NCBI RefSeq assembly: GCF_001189295.1
Contig: NZ_CP012159.1
Span: 8,664,501 to 8,728,500 of the forward strand
Reading direction: 5' to 3'
Source: Chondromyces crocatus
GTDB taxonomy: Bacteria > Myxococcota_A > Polyangia > Polyangiales > Polyangiaceae
DNA: 64,000 nt
Below, piece by piece: positions 1 through 8,251 of this stretch. Made by a program: the position numbers and the translations under genes. The notes beneath the pieces are model-generated. The model saw only the letters and a list, made by a program, of their open reading frames with translations, did no database searches and was not told where the DNA came from. The number at the start of each line of letters is the position of its first letter. Positions within the stretch are counted from its first letter, which is position 1.

Positions 1-1
1 C

Positions 2-2908
2 TTCACGGCGACGATCGCGGACGAGGAGCTCCTCGCCGACGGCCTGCTGCGGCTGATCGGGGACGAGATGGTGCCAGCGCGGGAGCGGCCTCCGGTGGGC
101 ACCACGAAGCCGGCACCAGGGGCTCTCGGCTCGCCGGACGAGCTTCACTGTGGCGGCTCCATCGCCGGGATCCGCATCTCCCGCGGGCGAGGCAAGGTGA
201 CGGGCTCGCTGCTCGAAGCGCGCACCTGGGAGGGCCTCACCGGCTCGGTGGAGATCGCCACGGACCGGACCGATCTCGGCTGCGTCGCCGAGGCGTTCCC
301 GCTCGTCCAGGCGTGGGTCAGCGACGTGCGCGGGAAGCTGCATGCCCACGCGGCCATCGCGCGCGCAGCGGGAGAGCGCTTCCCGACCCTCTCGAAGCTG
401 GTGGTGAACACGACGGGCCTCCAGGTGGCCGGGCCGCGGGGGTTCTTCGAGGACGAGGAGCAAGCCCCCTGGGCGTCGCGTTTCATCAACGGCCAGGTCG
501 AGGTTTCGCTCGACGGCAAGACCGGCCGCGCCCAGACCGGCGTGATCATCCACGACGGGGACACCCTCCTCGATGTCGGCGTGCGCGCCGATCTCGACCT
601 GGCAGCGCTCCTCGACCGCCCCGAGGACCGCTGGGCCACGCTGGAGAAGACGCCCTTCTGGGCGCGGGTGCAGCTCCCTCGCCGGCGCCTCGGCACGTTC
701 CGCCGCAGGCTCCCGACGCCCTTCAACGAGAGCGTGCCCGCGATGACGGGCGAGATCCAGGTCGACGCGCTGGCCAAGGGGACGCTGCTCACGCCCTCGC
801 TCACGGTGCGCGCCCAGGGCTATCAGGTTTCCTACGGATCGCGGCGCGTCGCGGGCTCGGAGCGCTTCGCGTTCCCGCTCGATCTCGACCTGCTCACGAC
901 GTACCAGACCGAGCAGCTCGCCCTCGACGCCCACATCGCCAAGGGGAAGGCGCGCATCGCCACCCTCCACGGCAGCGCCAGCGTGCCGCTCGCGCTGATC
1001 CTGGGCGACGAGGCGGCGAAGGCAGGCGGCGCCGGCAAGGCCGCGCCCCGCATCACGGGTGGGCTCCTCGCCCGGATCACGAAGGCGCCGATGAGCGAGC
1101 TGCCGCTGCTCGGCGACATGGGCATCGGCGGAGAGCTGAATGGCGAGATCACCCTGACCGGGCTGGGAGAGAACCCTGCCGTCAACGTGCAGCTCGACGT
1201 GCCGGATCTCCGCATCGGGGAGGATCTCGCGTTCGACCGCACCTCCGTCTCGTTCAAGATCCAGCCCCAGGGGGCTGCCCAGCAAGACGGGCCGCCACCT
1301 GGCAAGTCGCTCCCCGAGAAGCCGACGCCCGCGGACCTGACGCGGAGCGCCACCGACGGGGTGGCCGACAAAGCGGTCGCGCGCGTCGAGCTGGTCACGA
1401 AGGACGGCGGCCAGTTCTACCTCGACGGCTACGCCGGCGTGCGCTGGGAAGACAAGCTGATCCCGGGCCTCGACACCACGCGCCCGTCCGACGTCGTGGT
1501 GCGCGCCCAGCGGTTCCGGCTCGCCGCGGCGCAGCCGGCGGTCGCCGGGGTGCTCAGCCGGATCGACGGGTATCTCGATGGCGATCTCCACCTCGGCAAG
1601 GCCCTGACCGACGGGGTCGAGCTGGACAAGCTGGAGGCGAACATGGAGGTCACCCAGGGCGTGATCCATGTGCCCGCGCTGGGGCAAGAGCTGCAAGATC
1701 TGAAGCTCCGCATCACGGCCAAGGACGGGAAGCTCTCGGTCAGCGATCTCTCCACGAACGCGATGACGGGTCGGATCACGGGGGGTGGCGAGGTTCGCCT
1801 GGATGGGCTGAAGCTGCTCGGGGCGAAGGGCGGGATCCGGATCGACAAGGGGGAGGAGATCCCGCTGACGATCGAGGGGGTGCCGCTGGGCTCGGTCCGC
1901 GCCGAGGTCGAGGTGACCGCGGAGCAGAAGCAGAAGGAGCTCGTGGTGCAGGTGAGCGTTCCGACGTTCAACCTGCACCTGCCGTCGATCGCGCCTCGCT
2001 CGGTGCAGGGGCTGGATGCGAACCCCGACGTGAGCTTGTCGCACCAGCTCGGTCCCGAGGAGGAAGAGGAGAGCAGCAGCGGCGGCTCGCGGACGGTGCT
2101 CCAGGTGCAGCTCGGCAAGATCACCGTCGATGGGTCGGGGCTCGATCTGGCGCTGACGTCGCCGAAGAACGCGCTGCCCACGGTGGTGCTCGACGGCGAG
2201 ACGAAGGTGTCGGGCGACATCGTGATGACGCAGGGATCGTTCGAGGGCTTCGGCAAGCGGCTGGAGGTCGAGCGCGCCCTGGTCCGGCTGCGGCCAGAGG
2301 ACACGGGGAACCCGTACGTGAACGCGGTCGCGTACTGGGACGCGCCCGACGGGACGCGGGTGTTCATCGAGTACAGTGGCGATCTGCTGCCGATCACGGA
2401 CGACAAGCTGCGGATCCGGTCGGAGCCACCGCTGTCCGAGTCGGAGATCCTCTCGAAGCTGCTCTTCGGGTCCGGCGCGGACACGAGCAGCTCCAGCAGC
2501 ACCGAGAGCGGGGGCGCGGGTGGCGTCGCGGCCGACGTGGGCGGCTCCATCGCGTCGTCGCAGGTGAACGCGATCATCCAGGGCCTGACGCCGCTGCGCG
2601 GGCTCTCGACCAACTTCGGGACCAACGCGCAGGGTGGCCTCAAGACCAGCGTCGCGTACGAGCTGGATCGGAACCTGACCGCCTCGGCGAGCTTCGAGGA
2701 GGCGTCCAGGAAGAGCGGCGCGGGCGCAGGGACGAGCACGACGTCCGCGGGCGCGCCAGGAGGCTCGGCCAACCAGCGCTCCAGCCGCACGGAGCTGAGC
2801 GTCGACTGGCGCTTCAAGCGAAACTGGACTCTGCGCGGGATCGTCGGCGTCGGTGGGACACAGCCCAGCTCGGGCATCCTCGATGTCCTCTGGCAGTATC
2901 GCTACTGA
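2..2908 (+). CDS. TamB-like translocation/assembly protein, C-terminal part (5' truncated by window edge)
   Basis: The frame is open from the first bases of the window without a stop, so the ATG at 68 is probably internal and the gene begins upstream; full TamB proteins usually exceed 1,000 residues. What is visible is a long, low-cysteine, beta-rich protein of repeated amphipathic strands. Its C-terminal third matches the TamB (DUF490) layout: a 'VVLDGETKVSGDIVMTQGSF' strand block, 'LRIRSEPPLSESEILSKLLF', and a final block ending in an aromatic residue (WQYRY), as in envelope beta proteins. TamB spans from inner membrane to outer membrane and is linked to lipid transport and to insertion of outer-membrane proteins with a BamA/TamA partner. 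A Ser/Gly-rich linker lies before the last 100 residues. The next gene starts about 110 bp downstream on the same strand. Confidence 0.85.
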   Translation, partial: FTATIADEELLADGLLRLIGDEMVPARERPPVGTTKPAPGALGSPDELHCGGSIAGIRISRGRGKVTGSLLEARTWEGLTGSVEIATDRTDLGCVAEAFPLVQAWVSDVRGKLHAHAAIARAAGERFPTLSKLVVNTTGLQVAGPRGFFEDEEQAPWASRFINGQVEVSLDGKTGRAQTGVIIHDGDTLLDVGVRADLDLAALLDRPEDRWATLEKTPFWARVQLPRRRLGTFRRRLPTPFNESVPAMTGEIQVDALAKGTLLTPSLTVRAQGYQVSYGSRRVAGSERFAFPLDLDLLTTYQTEQLALDAHIAKGKARIATLHGSASVPLALILGDEAAKAGGAGKAAPRITGGLLARITKAPMSELPLLGDMGIGGELNGEITLTGLGENPAVNVQLDVPDLRIGEDLAFDRTSVSFKIQPQGAAQQDGPPPGKSLPEKPTPADLTRSATDGVADKAVARVELVTKDGGQFYLDGYAGVRWEDKLIPGLDTTRPSDVVVRAQRFRLAAAQPAVAGVLSRIDGYLDGDLHLGKALTDGVELDKLEANMEVTQGVIHVPALGQELQDLKLRITAKDGKLSVSDLSTNAMTGRITGGGEVRLDGLKLLGAKGGIRIDKGEEIPLTIEGVPLGSVRAEVEVTAEQKQKELVVQVSVPTFNLHLPSIAPRSVQGLDANPDVSLSHQLGPEEEEESSSGGSRTVLQVQLGKITVDGSGLDLALTSPKNALPTVVLDGETKVSGDIVMTQGSFEGFGKRLEVERALVRLRPEDTGNPYVNAVAYWDAPDGTRVFIEYSGDLLPITDDKLRIRSEPPLSESEILSKLLFGSGADTSSSSSTESGGAGGVAADVGGSIASSQVNAIIQGLTPLRGLSTNFGTNAQGGLKTSVAYELDRNLTASASFEEASRKSGAGAGTSTTSAGAPGGSANQRSSRTELSVDWRFKRNWTLRGIVGVGGTQPSSGILDVLWQYRY

Positions 2909-3019
2909 GCAAGGCCGGACACCTCACGGAGGCGAGCGCGATCTCGACGACACCTCGGCGCATTCGCACGCGCGGTTCCGTTGCGCCGGGCCCTTTGCAT
3001 CGCGCATCATGCAGGATCG

Positions 3020-3742
3020 ATGATCCGCCTTTTCCAGCCGCCTGGTGCATGGGGACTGCCGAACCTCAGCCCTGCATGCATGAAACTCGAGACCTGGCTG
3101 CGGCTCGCGGGGATTCCCTACGAGCTCGCGCCCCACGACTTCAGCGTCGCCCCGAAGGGGAAGATCCCGTACGTCACCGAGGATGACGGGGCTCCGCTCG
3201 GGGACTCGACGTTCATCATCGAGCACCTGGTGAAGACGCGAGGCCACGATCCGGACGCTGGGCTCTCGCGCGAGCAGCGCGCCATCGGGCTGGCCTTCCG
3301 GCGCATGCTCAAGGAGAACCTCTACTGGGTGCTGATCCAGATGCGCTTCCGTGACGCGCACAACTGGAGCTTGTACCGCCCGGTGCTCGGGGGGATGCAG
3401 GTGGGGAAGCCCGTGGAGGTGCAGCTCGCCATCGCGGACGCGATCCACAAGGGGATCTGCGAGCAGATCGCGGGGCAAGGGATGGCGCGGCACAGCGCCG
3501 AGGAGATCGACCGCATCGGGATCGGGGATCTGAGCGCCGTCTCCGACGTGCTGGGCGACAAGCCGTTCTTCTTCGGGGAGCAGCCCACCAGCACGGACGC
3601 GACGATCTACGGCTACGTCGCCAACATCATCGAGGTGCCGCTCGTGAGCGCCGTCCTCGATCACGGGCGCGCGCTGCCGAACCTGGTCAGCTACTGTGAC
3701 CGCATGCGCGCTCGCTACTTCCCGGATCTGCCGCGCGCCTGA
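3020..3742 (+). CDS. Glutathione S-transferase family protein (FAX/metaxin-like N-terminus)
   Basis: A 240-residue protein with an N-terminal thioredoxin-like fold and a helical C-terminal GST domain. The N-terminus (MIRLFQPP, then 'NLSPACMKLETWLRLAGIPYE') resembles the failed-axon-connections/metaxin-like branch of GSTs rather than classical detoxifying GSTs. 'GKIPYVTEDDG...GDST' supplies the cis-Pro and Asp-Ser region that holds the gamma-glutamyl group. The C-terminal 'STDATIYGYVANI' matches the N-capping box/hydrophobic staple (S/T-x-x-D) of the GST fold. The ATG at 3020 was chosen because AGGA lies just upstream and the fold begins at once; an in-frame ATG at 2981 is less likely. It lies 43 bp before a PAS-STAS gene, an association repeated at 44.5-47.7 kb. 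The substrate is unknown. Confidence 0.85.
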   Translation: MIRLFQPPGAWGLPNLSPACMKLETWLRLAGIPYELAPHDFSVAPKGKIPYVTEDDGAPLGDSTFIIEHLVKTRGHDPDAGLSREQRAIGLAFRRMLKENLYWVLIQMRFRDAHNWSLYRPVLGGMQVGKPVEVQLAIADAIHKGICEQIAGQGMARHSAEEIDRIGIGDLSAVSDVLGDKPFFFGEQPTSTDATIYGYVANIIEVPLVSAVLDHGRALPNLVSYCDRMRARYFPDLPRA

Positions 3743-3785
3743 CCGGTCTTGCGCCTCAGGAGGGCGCGGCCACGAGAACGAACGG

Positions 3786-4895
3786 ATGACGAAGTCGCTG
3801 GCATCGTGCGCAGCTGGACTGGAGCTGCTCGCCATCCCCGCCTGGGTGCTCGAGCCGGAGCAGATCCGCATGATCTGGGTGAACGAGCCTGCGGCGCAGC
3901 TCTGGGGGGCGGTGGATCGGGCAGCGCTGCTGGCCCGCGATTTCTCGGACATCTCTCCGTCGATGCGGGCGCGGGTGGCGCGTCAGGCCACCGAGGCGCG
4001 TGCGGGGCGGAGCCTCATCGAGCAGACGACGTTCTACCCCCTCGGATCGCCCGTCACCGTCACGACGCACACGTCGGGGCTCTGGCTCGAGGATGGGGCA
4101 TTCGGGATGCTCGTCCAGGTCGTCGAGCAGAACCGCGCTCCCGATGCGGATCTGGTCCGGGGCATCGAGGCGCTCCGGCACACCGACACGCCGGTGGCGA
4201 TGGTGACCTTCGAGGGCGAGCTGCTGATGCGGAACCCGGCGGCGCTGCGCGCCTTCGGCGATGCGCCGTTCCGCGCGTGGTTCGCGGAGGGGGCGGACGG
4301 GGAGGAGGCGCTCTCGCTGCTCCAGGAGGCGAAGGCGCTGGGGAGTCTCACCACGGAGCGGCGCGCGCGTACGACGTCGGGGGAGCGGATTCACCGCGTC
4401 GACATCCACGTGGTCCGGGATCCGCTGAGCGGGGAGTCCGTGGCGCTGGTGCAGCAGCTCGACGAGACGGCTCGCACCGTGGCCGAGGAGGCAGCCGCCG
4501 AGGAGGCGCGCACCGTGGCGCGTCAGCGAGAGGAGATCCTGGCGCTCTCCGTGCCCATCCTCGACGTCGGCGAGGGCAAGCTGGCGTTGCCGTTGATCGG
4601 CGTCCTCGACGAGGAGCGCGCGGCGCTGCTCGTGGAGCGGCTCTTGCCCGCGATCGTGGCGCGACGGACGTCGTCGGTGCTGCTCGATCTCACCGGGGTG
4701 GAGCAGGTCGATGAGGGGTTCGCGGGGCGCTTGCTCCAGATCACGCGCACGGTCCGGCTCCTCGGTGCGCGGGTGGCGTTGACCGGGATCCGGGCTGATG
4801 CCGCGCAAGCCATCTCGGCGAGCGGGGAGGATCTGGGCGGCGTGCTCACGCACCGGAACCTGCGTGACGCGCTGGAGGCGCAGCGCCGCAGGTAG
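3786..4895 (+). CDS. PAS-STAS domain regulator, RsbR-like
   Basis: A 369-residue cytoplasmic protein. The first ~250 residues hold two PAS-like regions ('LLAIPAWVLEPEQIRMIWVN' at the start; 'TPVAMVTFEGELLMRNPAALRAF' near the middle). A short Glu/Ala-rich helix then leads into a C-terminal STAS domain ('ILALSVPILDVGEGKLALPLIG'). RsbR proteins use this layout to build stressosomes that sequester a switch kinase and tune sigma factors or cyclic-nucleotide enzymes. In the STAS loop 'LDLTGVEQVDEGFAG', the residue after Asp309 is Glu310, where RsbR/SpoIIAA-type proteins usually have the phosphorylated Thr/Ser. The protein may therefore be locked in a phospho-like state (inference). The start at 3786 leaves a 43-bp gap after the GST gene. 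Similar 'MTGV/LTGV' STAS sequence occurs in the protein at 44544. Confidence 0.82.
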   Translation: MTKSLASCAAGLELLAIPAWVLEPEQIRMIWVNEPAAQLWGAVDRAALLARDFSDISPSMRARVARQATEARAGRSLIEQTTFYPLGSPVTVTTHTSGLWLEDGAFGMLVQVVEQNRAPDADLVRGIEALRHTDTPVAMVTFEGELLMRNPAALRAFGDAPFRAWFAEGADGEEALSLLQEAKALGSLTTERRARTTSGERIHRVDIHVVRDPLSGESVALVQQLDETARTVAEEAAAEEARTVARQREEILALSVPILDVGEGKLALPLIGVLDEERAALLVERLLPAIVARRTSSVLLDLTGVEQVDEGFAGRLLQITRTVRLLGARVALTGIRADAAQAISASGEDLGGVLTHRNLRDALEAQRRR

Positions 4896-4903
4896 TGGGC
4901 ATA

Positions 4904-5008
4904 CACGCTGTCGGCGCACGCGCTGGAGGCGCACGCGCTGGAGGCGCACGCGCTGGAGGCGCACGCGCTGGAGGCGCACGAGCTATCGGCGCACGAGGGC
5001 TCGGCGCA
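4904..5008. repeat. 15-bp tandem repeat in a convergent gene gap
   Basis: Seven 15-bp units. The four central ones, from 4919 to 4978, are identical (CGCGCTGGAGGCGCA) and the flanking three are degenerate. The same 15 bases occur at 4868-4882 inside the 3' end of the upstream PAS-STAS gene, so the array looks like an amplification of that gene's last codons. It fills most of the 127-bp gap between two converging genes. Confidence 0.9.
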
Positions 5009-5022
5009 CGAGGGCTCGAGGG

Positions 5023-6249
5023 TCAGATGCGCTCGGCGCGCAGCGTGTCGGCCCAGTCTTTTCCGATGCGGGGTTTCCAGCGCTCCAGGTGGGCGACGCC
5101 GGCCAGCACGAGGTCGTGGGCGATGCCGCCGACGGCGAGGTGGCCGGCGCGATCGGCGTCGAGGCCGAGGATCGCGCGTGGGCCGGCGTGGCGGGCCCAG
5201 GCGGTGTCCCAGCGCTGTGCGCCGGGGAGGCCCACCACGGTGGCGTCGATGCCGTCGCGCGAGAGCAGCCACCGGAGGGCCAGGACGTCGGCGGCGCCTT
5301 CGACGATGGCGAAGGTGGTGTCGGTGCGGACCTTGTCCAGGCCGTAGAGTTCGCGGGCGGGGCGGCCGGCGGGGAAGACGTATTTCTTGTCGGTGATGGT
5401 GTCGACGCGGCGGCGCTGCAAGGTCTGGACGGCGCCGTCGGCGGCACGCCAGGGGATGATCAGGCGGTGCTCGGGGTGGGCGAACACGAGGGCGCTGCCG
5501 CGCTTCCAGAGCAGGCCGGAGCGCTCCATGACGTCACGGCCGAAGACGCTGACGAGCATCTCGATCCACGCGGCCTGGGCCTTGCCGGAGGCGGGCAGGG
5601 CTGCCCAGCCCTCGGCGCGGGCGAGGTCGAGGAGCTTGCGCTGGGCGAGGTAGAGGGCGACGTCCTTCGAGAGGGGGCCTTCGTCGATGCGGCCGATGTG
5701 CAGGAGGACGCTGGCGATGGCGGCGAAGGTGGGGTCGTCGAGGGCCTCCGGTGGGGGCGCGAGCGAGAGAGAAGCGCTGGGCTTCGTTGCAGGGCGCGCG
5801 CCGACCTTGGCGAGCGCAGGGCCGCGCCGGCCAACGAAGGGGATGGTGGTGGGCGCGCCGAAGCGGAGGTGCGCGGGGTCGAGTCCGGCGATGCGGGCGG
5901 CCTCCGAGAGGACGTCGCGGAAGTCGCGGCGCACGTCGAGGCGATGGGCGACGGCGACGAGGGAGAGGGCATCGCCAGAGGCGCCACAAGCGTGGCAGTG
6001 CACGGCGATGGTCCCGTCCTGCGCGACGCGGACCGAGCACGAGGGGGTCTTCTCGTCGTGCCAGGGGCAGAGGATCATCAGGCCGCTGCGCTGGCGTCGG
6101 GCGCCGCGGTCGAGGCCGAGGCGGTGACACAGGGCGCGCGGGTCATCGAGGGCGCGCCGCACCTCGACCGAGGTGAGCCCGGGCGCCATGCGGGGCTTCG
6201 TGAAGGCCGCGGCGAGCGTCAGGGCGGGGGCGCGCAAGGCGGCATGCAT
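5023..6249 (-). CDS. CHC2 zinc-finger/Toprim primase-like protein
   Basis: A protein of up to 408 residues. Near residue 60 is a CHC2 zinc finger: 'CPWHDEKTPSC' followed by 'CHACGASGD', giving C-x2-H and C-x2-C ligands as in DnaG. The C-terminal half has Toprim signatures: a Glu in 'AIVEGAADVLAL' and an Asp-x-Asp in 'LGLDADRAG'. DnaG primases are about 600 residues and end with a helicase-binding domain; this protein has neither the length nor that domain, so it is probably not the housekeeping primase. Similar short primases occur on phages, plasmids and integrative elements, but no integrase or other mobility gene is visible here. The start is uncertain: ATG 6249 gives the longest form, and ATG 6192 (MAPGLTSVEV) is a reasonable alternative. 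Neither has a clear Shine-Dalgarno sequence. Confidence 0.8.
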   Translation of the reverse strand: MHAALRAPALTLAAAFTKPRMAPGLTSVEVRRALDDPRALCHRLGLDRGARRQRSGLMILCPWHDEKTPSCSVRVAQDGTIAVHCHACGASGDALSLVAVAHRLDVRRDFRDVLSEAARIAGLDPAHLRFGAPTTIPFVGRRGPALAKVGARPATKPSASLSLAPPPEALDDPTFAAIASVLLHIGRIDEGPLSKDVALYLAQRKLLDLARAEGWAALPASGKAQAAWIEMLVSVFGRDVMERSGLLWKRGSALVFAHPEHRLIIPWRAADGAVQTLQRRRVDTITDKKYVFPAGRPARELYGLDKVRTDTTFAIVEGAADVLALRWLLSRDGIDATVVGLPGAQRWDTAWARHAGPRAILGLDADRAGHLAVGGIAHDLVLAGVAHLERWKPRIGKDWADTLRAERI

Positions 6250-6568
6250 GCAGGTGGAAGGATCGCAGGGTTCCTCGGGGTGGGCGAAGAAAGCGGCGCG
6301 GCGCGATCACGGAATGGCGGCGTTTCGGCGGGTTTCAGGGCGATCAGGGGGTGCGCACGGGGGGATGAGGGGGCGCGCTGGGGGAGAGAGAGTGCGCTGA
6401 GGGTCGAGCCGTTCGCCCTGGGTGGAATCGGGGGCTGGAGCTGAGAATGGACGTGACATGGAGCGGAATCGGTCCATGGGGCGCCTGGAGGGCGTCCATG
6501 TACCCCCCTACAGGGGAACGAGCGTCCGTCCATCAGCAGGCCACAGCAGGGCATCTATGCAGGGGGCG

Positions 6569-6905
6569 ACGTCATCTGCCCGCGGAGGGACGCCATCTGC
6601 CCGCGGAGGGACGTCTTCGGTGCGCAGGGCGATGTCATCGGCTCGCGGGGCCACGTCATCAGCGCACGAGCCAACGTCATCAGCTCGCGGGGCCACGTCA
6701 TCAGCGCACGAGCCAACGTCATCGGCTCGCGGGGCAACGTCATCAGCGCACGAGCCAACGTCATCGGCTCGCGGGGCCACGTCATCAGCGCACGAGCCAA
6801 CGTCATCGACTCGCGGGCCCACGTCATCGACTCGCGGGCCTACGTCATCGGCGCACGAGCCAACGTCATGGGCTCGCGGGGCCACGTCACCTGCGCACGA
6901 GTCAG
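6569..6905. repeat. 21-bp minisatellite (about 16 units, partly organised as 42-bp dimers)
   Basis: Sixteen units of exactly 21 bp, most starting with ACGTCATC. Two alternating types (one with GGCTCGCGGGGCC, one with AGCGCACGAGCCA) create a 42-bp higher-order period. It lies inside a region (6250-7106, 857 bp) without a convincing gene. Because 21 is a multiple of 3, open frames cross the array on both strands and give heptad-like peptides (DDVAPRA/DDVGSCA on the minus strand). No known domain or ribosome-binding site supports translation. The rest of the region shows nothing recognisable. Confidence 0.9.
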
Positions 6906-7106
6906 GCGCACCGGCGCATGCGCCACGGTCAGCGTGGGTGTAGCGGGTGCAGGTGAAGATGATGGCTGCGCTCAGGGGCGCGACAGCCTCTCGCGCGCTG
7001 GGCACGACGCGCTGTGGTGCTCTCGGGAATGTGTGAAGCCGTGCGCTGAGCCGCCCCCCCGCCAGCCCAGCACCCGACTTCTCGCGACCCTGCGTTGCTC
7101 AATGCG

Positions 7107-7946
7107 TCACGGCTCGGTCTTGCGCGCGTCGTCACGGGTGACGGGGCGGGCGCCGTCTTCACCGCCGCGGGCGCCTTGGCGGGGGCCCGTCTGCATGGAG
7201 CCTCCGCCTGGCTGTGCGGCGCGAGCGGCAGGGTCGGGTTTCGCGGCGCCAGGGACCTGACCGGGGGTTCCGCCGTGCGCGCCGGGGATGGTGGTGGTCA
7301 CTTGCCCGGGGAGGCCGGGCGGGGCGCCGCCGCATGCTTCAGGGGTGATGCGGATGGCGGATTCGCGGTGCGCTTGCGCGCGCGCCATCACGTCGGAGAA
7401 GAAGTAGTCGAGGTCGGGGTCGCGGGAGACGCGCTGTCCTTGCTCGCCGATGTGCTCGAGCAGGATGTGGTCCGTGGGCTGGGAAGCCATGAAGGCGGCG
7501 TCGAAGGAGACGCCCTCCATGCCCTGGAGCATGGACAGGGTCTGCTTGCCGGCCTCGGTCTGCGCGCGGACCTGCGCGTCGGAGAGGGACATGCCCTGCA
7601 CGTCGAGCTTCTTGTCTTTCGCCAGCTCGCCGATCTTGTCGAGCTGTCGCTTGTGGTCGTCGATGAGGGCCTGCGCGAACTTGCGGACCTCCTCGGTCGT
7701 GCCTTTTTCGAGGGCGAGCTTGGCCTTCTCGACCTCGGTTTGTGCCAGGGCCTGGGTCGCGGCGAGGAGCCGGGCCGTGGCGAGGGGCTCGGAGTCCATG
7801 GTCGCGCCGTCGACCATGACGCCACCTTTCTGGCCCTGGCCTGGGGCCACGGCCGAGGGCCTCTCCGCTGCCACCACGTCTCCTCGGTTGCCAGGATCGC
7901 AACCGGCCATCAGTGCCAGGGCAGCCAGCATCCAGACTCGTCGCAT
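7107..7946 (-). CDS. DUF4142-type lipoprotein
   Basis: A 279-residue protein. The start at 7946 is set by a strong GGAGGAG about 5 nt upstream and by the lipoprotein signal MRRVWMLAALALMAGC, whose lipobox is LMAGC. The mature part has a four-helix ferritin-like core (roughly residues 55-195) with 'VEKAKLALEKGTTEEVRKFA', 'LIDDHKRQLDKI' and 'DHILLEHIGEQ'. This is the pattern of DUF4142 proteins, which are periplasmic or outer-membrane-attached and of unknown function. The last ~85 residues are a Pro/Gly/Ala-rich low-complexity tail. It is divergent from the M20 peptidase gene. Confidence 0.85.
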   Translation of the reverse strand: MRRVWMLAALALMAGCDPGNRGDVVAAERPSAVAPGQGQKGGVMVDGATMDSEPLATARLLAATQALAQTEVEKAKLALEKGTTEEVRKFAQALIDDHKRQLDKIGELAKDKKLDVQGMSLSDAQVRAQTEAGKQTLSMLQGMEGVSFDAAFMASQPTDHILLEHIGEQGQRVSRDPDLDYFFSDVMARAQAHRESAIRITPEACGGAPPGLPGQVTTTIPGAHGGTPGQVPGAAKPDPAARAAQPGGGSMQTGPRQGARGGEDGARPVTRDDARKTEP

Positions 7947-8251
7947 GAGAACTCCTCCTGGTGGAGGTCCACTAGCGATGAGCGTGCCGGACGAGATGAG
8001 CATCAGGCGCGCATCCGGACAGGGCCGGGTTTCCTGGAAACGCGTCGCGTCATTTGCTCGAGTTGCCGGGAAATACGGGGTCGTATGGGGTGAAAAGGGG
8101 GGGAGTCGCGCGGGACGCGAGGGAACGAGGGGGGCGCGCGAAATTGATGCACACCTGCGAGGAGGGTCGCGGGCGGTGGATCCGCTGCGCGATCCGGCGA
8201 AGCCCTGTACAGTCCGCCCACCGAAAACCCCATTCTGGGAGGACCCCGAGC
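7947..8251. other. Divergent intergenic region
   Basis: A 305-bp gap between the DUF4142 lipoprotein gene (minus) and the M20 peptidase gene (plus). It should hold promoters for both. A run of eight G lies near 8100. I see no clear operator palindrome, RNA or small gene. Confidence 0.5.

Noticed and set aside
6508-7005. Possible heptad-repeat protein (165 aa, minus strand) encoded by the 21-bp array
   Set aside because: All frames stay open because the unit is a multiple of three; no ribosome-binding site, no folded domain, mixed third-position composition.
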